Positions 57,485 to 62,867 of a stretch of DNA of 62,867 nucleotides are shown piece after piece. This DNA is from a virus. The notes under the pieces were generated by a model. It was not told the DNA's origin and made no database searches. It saw only the letters and a program-made list of their open reading frames with translations. The stretch covers positions 1 to 62,867 of IMG/VR virus record IMGVR_UViG_3300042905_000668; one strand, 5' to 3'. The translations under genes were made by a program, and so were the position numbers. Each line of letters starts with the position of its first letter. Position 1 is the first letter of the stretch.

Positions 57485-58405
57485 TCAGATAGAGAATACT
57501 AAATCAAAAGCGATAGATTGACCAGCGGTGATACCACCACCGCCAGACGAGGGAGAAGAAACCCACGAGGTTCCGGTTGAAGTTAGTACATTACCCGCAG
57601 TTCCGGGGGCGATAAAGCTAAGGTTGGGGGTTGTTCCACCGGTAGACGATATAGGAAGTGACGCCGTAACCGCTGTAATTGTTCCACCAGAACCCGTAGC
57701 GGCAATTGTTTGATTTGGCCAAGTACCTGAAATAGATACGCCAGACCCCGCCACTAACGCAGGGGTTGCAGTGGCCGTTCCACCGTTAGCAATAGGCAAA
57801 ATACCCGTTACCCCTGTAGTTAAGGGAAGGCCAGTGGCGTTTGTAAGCGTTGCAGATTGCGGCGTACCTAGAATAGGAGTAACAAGTGTTGGCGAATTAG
57901 ACAACACAACATTAGTGCTACCCGTTGAAGTAGTTACCCCTGTACCACCATTAGCAACAGGCAATATACCCGTGACTTCTGAAGTTAAATCAATCACGCT
58001 AGATGCAATCTGAACAAAATCAGACCCATTCCAAGCTACTAACGCTTTTTCACCATTCGGAATAGTTACGCCAGTAGTGGGGCCGGAGCCTACCAATTTG
58101 ACTGCGTATCCACCTGATGTAGCATTGATAATAATGTATGTTTTAGATTGCGCTGGGGCTGTAATGGTTTTAATACTGGTACGTGCACCAGTGCACAAGA
58201 GAATGGCTTCACGCGCTTGATTTGCTGCGCCGTTGGTAGTGCTCAACGTGACGTTAGCATCTGTACTGAGAGTTGTTGTACCGGCAATAGCAGAGTCAAT
58301 TAAATCAGTAATCGCTGTATTAACTACAGTGCCCCATGTACCAGACAAATCTCCTGTTGTGGGAAGCGCCAGACCAAGGAGCGGTGAGAAATTAGTTACT
58401 GCCAT
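57485..58405 (-). CDS. Tail fibre-like protein (306 aa)
   Basis: Starts MAVTNFSPLLGLALPTTGDL, with SGTWGTVVNTAITDLIDSAI, a common start of tail-fibre proteins in freshwater and marine phages. Two near-identical units VTGILPVANGGTGVTTSTG / VTGILPIANGGTATATP are typical of fibre stems. Gly/Ser/Thr-rich C-terminus. Trimeric fibre stem or adaptor likely. Confidence 0.75.
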   Translation of the reverse strand: MAVTNFSPLLGLALPTTGDLSGTWGTVVNTAITDLIDSAIAGTTTLSTDANVTLSTTNGAANQAREAILLCTGARTSIKTITAPAQSKTYIIINATSGGYAVKLVGSGPTTGVTIPNGEKALVAWNGSDFVQIASSVIDLTSEVTGILPVANGGTGVTTSTGSTNVVLSNSPTLVTPILGTPQSATLTNATGLPLTTGVTGILPIANGGTATATPALVAGSGVSISGTWPNQTIAATGSGGTITAVTASLPISSTGGTTPNLSFIAPGTAGNVLTSTGTSWVSSPSSGGGGITAGQSIAFDLVFSI

Positions 58406-58414
58406 TTTTTATCC

Positions 58415-58858
58415 TTATAGTCCATTTAGGATGCTTATTGCCTGTACATACGATTTTGATGCCGCAGTGCTTGTCTGGAATGTAGGAGCTACACCCGTAC
58501 CATTAGAAGTTAACAACTGCCCTGATGTACCCACATTAGTAGAAGCCACAGCATATCCTGCTGGGTACGTTACAAATACGTCTTTTGTTCCAGCAGAAAA
58601 TGTTAATGCAGTGGGTTGTGTTCCCGCGCTATTGGCTAAAACTGTAGTACGAGCAAGAAGGGTTCCAGCGGATGTATACGTGCCAATACCAACTTCCCAC
58701 TCGCTCCCGGTTTGCGCAGCAATTGTGTAATAAGTTGTATTACCATTACCTACAACGGCAAAAGATTGAAACCCTGTAGCTGCGCCAGCAAGCGTGACCG
58801 TTCCCGTACCAGCCGTGGTAGTGGTTTCTTTAACGCGATCTGCTAATACAAGTGCCAT
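58415..58858 (-). CDS. Tail/fibre-base protein (147 aa)
   Basis: MALVLADRVKETTTTAGTGT, VTLAGAATGFQSFAVVGNGN, WEVGIGTYTSAGTLLARTTV and GQLLTSNGTG are conserved among small phage tail proteins that precede fibre genes. Beta-rich. It lies ten bases upstream of the fibre-like gene. Confidence 0.7.
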   Translation of the reverse strand: MALVLADRVKETTTTAGTGTVTLAGAATGFQSFAVVGNGNTTYYTIAAQTGSEWEVGIGTYTSAGTLLARTTVLANSAGTQPTALTFSAGTKDVFVTYPAGYAVASTNVGTSGQLLTSNGTGVAPTFQTSTAASKSYVQAISILNGL

Positions 58859-58867
58859 AGTATTTCC

Positions 58868-59593
58868 TTACACCGTCATTTCAACATTTTGCCAGTTTGG
58901 AGTTTGATTGTCATCTATTGTCGTCCAATAAAAATAATTCATTGTACCAACCTGACCTCTAGCTTGTACTCCGGTTATTGCAACCGTCCGACTTGACCCC
59001 ACTGAGCCTACACTACCTGTAGCTACAACACCGTCTTCGGTTGGGTTGTTTGTTTCAGTAACATCACCAACTGCACCAGAAGCTAAGACACCAGTCAGCG
59101 CAATTTCACGATCTGCAAGAGTTACTGTACCAACACTACCAATCGCTACAAGTCCAGTAGGTGTCGGGCTAAAAGAAATAGTCCCTGCCGCTCCAGAGGC
59201 CGCGACACCAGTCAGCGCAATACTTCTTTCCGCAACTGTTACCGTGCCAACTGCCCCTGTAGCTTCAGTTCCCTGAAGCCCTGCATCAATACCAAAAACA
59301 CCAATTGATCCAACTTCACCAGAAGCACTAACTCCTGTAAGCGCAATGACTCGTTCTGCGACTGCAACTGTACCAACCACTCCAATAGCTTCAACGCCGG
59401 TTAACTCATACGTTACTAAGTCTGTAACTGTACCTACCGCGCCTTCTGCGCCAACCCCTGTTAGTGCTTCTTCACGTGTATAAACAACTGTCCCTACCGC
59501 GCCAGATGCCTGAACGCCGGTAAGGTCAACAATAATCGTCTGCCCCGCAAGCGAGGCGAACGGCGCTTCAGCAAAGGCGGAGATTCCAAACAT
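58868..59593 (-). CDS. LTGV-repeat tail protein (241 aa)
   Basis: After a short N-terminus (MFGISAFAEAPFASLAG), ten repeats of 20-25 residues follow, each with a core like LTGVQASGAVGTV or LTGVLASGAVGDV and a variable linker. The C-terminus is YFYWTTIDDNQTPNWQNV. Regular repeats suggest a beta-solenoid-like spike. A related three-repeat block ends the protein at 47896-48342. Confidence 0.7.
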   Translation of the reverse strand: MFGISAFAEAPFASLAGQTIIVDLTGVQASGAVGTVVYTREEALTGVGAEGAVGTVTDLVTYELTGVEAIGVVGTVAVAERVIALTGVSASGEVGSIGVFGIDAGLQGTEATGAVGTVTVAERSIALTGVAASGAAGTISFSPTPTGLVAIGSVGTVTLADREIALTGVLASGAVGDVTETNNPTEDGVVATGSVGSVGSSRTVAITGVQARGQVGTMNYFYWTTIDDNQTPNWQNVEMTV

Positions 59594-59625
59594 GGCTACT
59601 CCGGCGGGTTACCCCGCCAGTCCTA

Positions 59626-60135
59626 TTAGGTTGTAGCCAAACGAATCAAAGCAGTCGAAGTCGTGTTCGATGGCATTGTCAAAGTAAACGTGCCAGCAGT
59701 GATTGTTTGTGAACCAAACGTATGGATACTTACAGCAGGATATGCGCCGCCAGTGCCTTGCGTAGAGTTGTAAATCATCACAGCGTCAAACGCCGTGGCA
59801 AGCGTCACGGTTGTGTAGGTGATGCTGGCAGAGGGAGTCCAAAAAGCCACACCGGCAGTAGCCGATGAATTGGTAGCCGTAGGAGGGTTTGCATTGGTAA
59901 TAGCCACGCCACCCGGCGTGTAGCCCGTACCAGAAACTTCGCCTGCCATAGCAGTAGCACCAATTGTGCCGGTGTAGTCAGAAGACGAAGCGTTGAATGT
60001 GCCACTTGCCAGCAACAAAGCACCGTAATACGTGTCTGCGCCAGTACCAGCGCGAACAACACCTACGCCAAAATTGTGTGTACCTGTCATGAGCTTGCCC
60101 ATGAATCCCGTGACCATTGATTGTGTATTTGCCAT
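59626..60135 (-). CDS. Beta-rich tail protein, paralog (169 aa)
   Basis: Its C-terminus (FTLTMPSNTTSTALIRLATT) matches that of the neighbour at 60349-60771 (FTVTMPADTSTAALIRLV), so the two share a domain. N-terminus MANTQSMVTGFMGKLMTGTH. Gly/Thr/Ser-rich strands. Probably a receptor-binding or tail-decoration component. Confidence 0.65.
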   Translation of the reverse strand: MANTQSMVTGFMGKLMTGTHNFGVGVVRAGTGADTYYGALLLASGTFNASSSDYTGTIGATAMAGEVSGTGYTPGGVAITNANPPTATNSSATAGVAFWTPSASITYTTVTLATAFDAVMIYNSTQGTGGAYPAVSIHTFGSQTITAGTFTLTMPSNTTSTALIRLATT

Positions 60136-60145
60136 GTTAGGCTCC

Positions 60146-60340
60146 TTAAGTAAAAGACGCTGCTTCCGCAGAAAACGTCACAGCTTTTTTCAATTGAACA
60201 TGGGCAGAACGATGCACAAGTTCTCCATCTAACCAATACTCCACCCAAGTGGTGTACTCGTTGTCATTATCTACGAAGCCTTCTTTTTTCTCAAGAAGAG
60301 AATCGTCCATTTCGCCTTTGGTGGTTGTGACCAATGCCAT
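60146..60340 (-). CDS. Small conserved tail-region protein (64 aa)
   Basis: MALVTTTKGEMDDSLLEKKE, then TTWVEYWLDGELVHRSAHVQ. The acidic N-terminus and conserved WVEYWLDGELVHRS are typical of short phage proteins between structural genes. Function unknown. Confidence 0.65.
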   Translation of the reverse strand: MALVTTTKGEMDDSLLEKKEGFVDNDNEYTTWVEYWLDGELVHRSAHVQLKKAVTFSAEAASFT

Positions 60341-60348
60341 ATTTTCTC

Positions 60349-60771
60349 CTATACAAGTCTAATGAGTGCAGCCGTGCTGGTGTCAGCAGGCATCGTTACG
60401 GTGAAAGTTTGTGTCGATGTTATGTTATTTCCAAAGTCCAGAACACAGACAGCCGCGCCAGTAGTCACGTCATAAATTAACGCCCCACGAGCAGTGATTG
60501 CACCAGCCCACGCTGGGCTGGAAAAATTAACATAAATAGTGCTACTGTTTGAACCAAGCGCGGTATTAACCGTTGCCGTGACTACTTGACCACCAGCCAC
60601 GTAGTTACCACCAGAAGTCTCGCCATCTGATGTATACGCCGCAGTCAGTTGATTCAATGTAGCTGAGTTGGTATACAACGCCAAACGAAACGTATCTGTT
60701 GCAAATCTCAACGTACCGTTAATCAAGCCTGTGCGCAACGTATTGCAGGAGTAGTTACCTGTGAAAGCCAT
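60349..60771 (-). CDS. Beta-rich tail protein, paralog (140 aa)
   Basis: Contains FRLALYTNSATLNQLTAAYT, GGNYVAGGQVVTATVNTALG and a C-terminus shared with the 169-aa neighbour. Similar short beta proteins are common next to connector genes in environmental phages. Start overlaps the upstream stop. Confidence 0.65.
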   Translation of the reverse strand: MAFTGNYSCNTLRTGLINGTLRFATDTFRLALYTNSATLNQLTAAYTSDGETSGGNYVAGGQVVTATVNTALGSNSSTIYVNFSSPAWAGAITARGALIYDVTTGAAVCVLDFGNNITSTQTFTVTMPADTSTAALIRLV

Positions 60772-61469
60772 CAGGTCACCGCCTGTCTATATTGACCAGA
60801 ACGATAAGCATCCTGACGCTCCATACCATCACCCAAACGTTTGGCTTGAGCCAAGGCTTCTTTGTATTTACCGTCGTACAAGGCAAGCATGTCTGTCTCG
60901 CCCTTCATAAAGGTATAAGCCTCAACCAGTGAACCATACAAGAGCACCGTGTCAAAGTTATCACCAAGCCATGACGTACCCGCAGTCGTGATTGACTCAG
61001 GGTAGTAATAGAAATGAAGCTCTGCCGTATAAGTAGTATCAGGAGTTGGGCCAAGAATAAACGTTAGTTCAGTTGTAATTGCGCTACCCACAATTGCAGG
61101 GCCAAACAATGCGTAGTACTTTGGAATCCCAGTATCTGTCGTAGGATTAGGGTACGACTGGCGAATGAAGTTTACGTCTTTGTTTAACAAGTATTCGTAG
61201 TTACCAGACGCATCTATCACTGCCAAAGAGTATGTAGCAAGATAATCGTTTGGAGCTTGAAGATATTTGTTGCCTGACTGGATATTACCCGTCATGTTTT
61301 TGCGCAAAAACGGAAACTGCACCGTGTTATAGATGCGTAATTCAGCTTGCTCAATAAACCTGTTAATCTGTTCGGTAGTTGTCTCTATCCCGCCACTGGC
61401 AAGAGTAAAGTCCGGAAAATTATTTTCCGTATACGACTGAATAGTATCAAACAGTTGGGTGTAATTCAT
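60771..61469 (-). CDS. Tail adaptor/connector, T7 gp11-like (232 aa)
   Basis: Blocks TTEQINRFIEQAELRIYNTV, QFPFLRKNMTGNIQSGNKYL, HFYYYPESITTAGTSWLGDN and YGSLVEAYTFMKGETDMLAL fit the tail-tubular/adaptor proteins that sit under the portal. The length is normal. This is a second adaptor gene in addition to the duplicated one at the window ends. Confidence 0.75.
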   Translation of the reverse strand: MNYTQLFDTIQSYTENNFPDFTLASGGIETTTEQINRFIEQAELRIYNTVQFPFLRKNMTGNIQSGNKYLQAPNDYLATYSLAVIDASGNYEYLLNKDVNFIRQSYPNPTTDTGIPKYYALFGPAIVGSAITTELTFILGPTPDTTYTAELHFYYYPESITTAGTSWLGDNFDTVLLYGSLVEAYTFMKGETDMLALYDGKYKEALAQAKRLGDGMERQDAYRSGQYRQAVT

Positions 61470-61470
61470 A

Positions 61471-61737
61471 TCAAGCCATTGGGCCTCGCGCCATTACGCC
61501 TTTGGTAGCTGCGCCAGTACCACGGATTTTTATACCAGAAGTCTTTGGCTCTTTGTATGGGTCACGACTGATGTTACCAACAGACATGTTTACATCATTA
61601 GCGGTCAAACGGTTACCACCGTTATAGCCACTGTTCTTGATGTCCACACCAGCTTCACCATTCATATTGTGGGGCGGAGCATAGACGCTGGCATCGCCAA
61701 CTTCTTTACCCATCATCTTTTTGCTAAACGTGGCCAT
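61471..61737 (-). CDS. Small late protein with Gly-rich C-terminal tag (88 aa)
   Basis: Start at ATG 61737 (MATFSKKMMGKEVGDASVYA). Contains NGEAGVDIKNSGYNGGNRLT and ends KTSGIKIRGTGAATKGVMAR-GPMA, a widespread C-terminal pattern in phage genomes. The tag's layout (SGI-x-IRG-x-G-x2-TKG) resembles the KRADGIA-x2-GKTKG tag at 1786 and 2824. Function unknown. Confidence 0.65.
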   Translation of the reverse strand: MATFSKKMMGKEVGDASVYAPPHNMNGEAGVDIKNSGYNGGNRLTANDVNMSVGNISRDPYKEPKTSGIKIRGTGAATKGVMARGPMA

Positions 61738-61738
61738 A

Positions 61739-61942
61739 TCAAGCTCCCTTTTTATAAGTGAATGAAGACTTCTTTTGATTAGCCACTTTGGCCAAACCAC
61801 GACCCAGAGCTTTCATCTGAGCATTTGTCTTGCCACCTTTGGCAAGTTTTGTCATAGGCTGACCGGGATGTAGCTTTTTCTCGTGCTTGTGCACGGCTCC
61901 AGCCACCATCTTCTTGTCTTGTTTCAAATCTGCTTTGTCCAT
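61739..61942 (-). CDS. Small basic late protein with LAKGGK motif (67 aa)
   Basis: Start at ATG 61942 (MDKADLKQDKKMVAGAVHKH) after AAGGAG; a longer frame from 61981 lacks this. It continues KKLHPGQPMTKLAKGGKTNA and ends in a Lys-rich helix. A conserved short phage protein of unknown role, with the AKGGK motif of the late region. Confidence 0.65.
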   Translation of the reverse strand: MDKADLKQDKKMVAGAVHKHEKKLHPGQPMTKLAKGGKTNAQMKALGRGLAKVANQKKSSFTYKKGA

Positions 61943-61952
61943 TTCAGGCTCC

Positions 61953-62381
61953 TTATGTAACTGTAACCGTAACTGTACCAAGTTCTATCGCTAACACCAA
62001 GTTATTTGGCGTTAAAAGTGTATCAAACCCACTTGCACCACCAACAGGGTTGTACCCCCACTGAAACACCCGACTGCCTTGCTCTGGATAGCCAAACCCA
62101 TCTTGAGTGGTGCTATCCGTTAACAGAATCTGTAAGCCACTTTGACCAGAGACTTGATAGCTCACATCAGGACGCGGCTCACGCACAGCTTGCGGATCAT
62201 TGACTGGATACATACCCAGTTGCAACTGCGGCTGATCGGGATCCCAGCATGCGGGGCACACCTTGATATTAAATGGCTTGGTCTTGACAATCTGTGTCTT
62301 TAATTCCTTGAGCTTATACCTCTGCGAACATCTGTCGCATTCAGCAATTGCATGTTTGCCTGATGCAAATTTACTAGGCAT
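61953..62381 (-). CDS. Zinc-ribbon protein, right (complete) copy (142 aa)
   Basis: Start at ATG 62381 (MPSKFASGKHAIAECDRCSQ), with AAGGAA about ten bases upstream. The first CxxC is at ECDRC, the second at VCPACWD. The C-terminal half is beta-rich (GFGYPEQGSRVFQWGYNPVG). Counterpart of the truncated gene at 1-352. Probably a small structural protein held together by zinc. Confidence 0.75.
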   Translation of the reverse strand: MPSKFASGKHAIAECDRCSQRYKLKELKTQIVKTKPFNIKVCPACWDPDQPQLQLGMYPVNDPQAVREPRPDVSYQVSGQSGLQILLTDSTTQDGFGYPEQGSRVFQWGYNPVGGASGFDTLLTPNNLVLAIELGTVTVTVT

Positions 62382-62867
62382 AGAACGTATTCCTTGGCAC
62401 AAACCTCAACGGAGAGGTATCGCGGTCTTCTGCTTCAGCCAAAAGCCATTGCTGTTCATACTCAGCCTTTAGCGCCATCACACGATTGGGATCCATATCT
62501 GGCAACTTCATACTCAACAGATAAGCCAATCCTGCCACCATGCAGGGGATAAAACGGAACGGAATATCCTGCACGTTTACACCTGTGCCAGCGTCCTGAA
62601 TACGGCGCATGCGGTAGTACACAAACATGTACTGATCTCCGGGGGCGTTAGGTGTAGGCCACACATTGATAGCAGGTAGGTTCTGCACGGTTATAGCTGC
62701 ACCAGTAGTATGCGCCGCAGCGGTTGTGCCATTCTGTCCACGAGCGCAGTTTAACAACTGGTTGTTTACAGGGTCTATGTTGGGGTAACTGATGGTCTCA
62801 TTATCAATCTTGATAAACCCAGCAGTGGTCAAACCGTCCACATTAGACAACGTGATTGTGGTGGCTG
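62030..62867. repeat. Diverged terminal direct repeat, right copy
   Basis: Colinear with 1-838 at about 91% identity, no gaps. Identity is highest (about 98%) over the last 200 bases and lowest around 62310-62500. The window ends inside this repeat. Confidence 0.9.
62374..62867 (-). CDS. Head-tail connector-like protein, right copy (5' end cut by window edge)
   Basis: The frame is open to the right edge; the visible part starts within the inserted beta module (TTITLSNVDGLTTAGFIKID) and runs to the same C-terminus as the complete copy (PLRFVPRNTFYA against PLRFVPRNLFYA). Differences cluster in the C-terminal 40 residues (QQWLLAEAEDRD against QQWELAQSEDRD). Most third-position changes suggest that both versions are functional. 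Confidence 0.75.
   Translation of the reverse strand, partial: ATTITLSNVDGLTTAGFIKIDNETISYPNIDPVNNQLLNCARGQNGTTAAAHTTGAAITVQNLPAINVWPTPNAPGDQYMFVYYRMRRIQDAGTGVNVQDIPFRFIPCMVAGLAYLLSMKLPDMDPNRVMALKAEYEQQWLLAEAEDRDTSPLRFVPRNTFYA

Noticed and set aside
1-62867. Exact terminal redundancy marking a finished circular assembly
   Set aside because: The 838-base overlap carries about 72 mismatches; true redundancy would be identical.

Overview
This window looks like an essentially complete genome of a tailed, double-stranded DNA bacteriophage, probably with a short (podovirus-type) tail, assembled from an environmental, freshwater-like source. The evidence is a full set of phage hallmark genes: terminase, P22-like portal, GroES-like co-chaperonin, Mu gpT-like major capsid protein, connectors, lysis genes, ejection proteins, PolA polymerase and primase-helicase. 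There are no bacterial housekeeping genes, rRNA or tRNA. No sheath or obvious tape-measure gene is present, while T7-like connector and internal-virion genes are. The host cannot be read from the sequence; a Gram-negative bacterium, perhaps a betaproteobacterium, is a guess.

Topology: bases 1-838 align without gaps to 62030-62867, with about 72 mismatches by hand count (about 91% identity). The two copies lie at the same place in the gene order, so the sequence closes into a circle of about 62,029 bp. The junction is covered by two diverged versions of a connector gene and a zinc-ribbon gene. This fits a circularly permuted (headfull) genome assembled from two strain variants, or a real local duplication.

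Layout: two blocks diverge from a noncoding region at about 13.85-14.37 kb. The leftward (minus) late block starts with terminase (13.8-11.7 kb) and continues through portal, co-chaperonin, scaffold, capsid, a cluster of small basic or glycine-rich proteins and a connector. It then crosses the circular junction (1 = 62030) into a second connector, tail and adhesin genes (62-53 kb), a glycosyltransferase, holin and endolysin (52.3-50.5 kb), a tail hub-like protein (50.5-48.3 kb) and internal-virion or ejection proteins, ending in a 2010-residue protein (41.1-35.0 kb).

The rightward (plus) early block runs from 14.4 to 34.95 kb. It begins with a small unknown protein, a strong terminator and an 850-bp noncoding region full of palindromes and repeats (a candidate origin or control region). 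A promoter-headed three-gene module follows: a DUF3150-like protein, a MoxR-type AAA+ ATPase, and an HExxH + VWA protein. Next come many short overlapping ORFs, a VRR-NUC nuclease, PolA, a sigma-region-4-only protein, a RecB-like nuclease, a possible structured RNA, a SNF2-like helicase, an excisionase-like HTH protein, a probable ssDNA-binding protein and an AEP primase-DUF927 helicase. Both blocks converge at 34.95-35.04 kb on a strong rightward terminator.

Most intriguing: the MoxR/VWA triad under a near-consensus promoter and a recurring palindrome; that palindrome family itself; a 328-bp noncoding element bounded by 33-bp inverted repeats and CATA direct repeats; a perfect 16-bp match to the bacterial ParB site parS inside a nuclease gene; a 226-nt hairpin-rich gap at 27.71-27.94 kb; the region-4-only sigma-like protein; three tandem adhesins with six repeats each; and sequence tags shared by the small late proteins.
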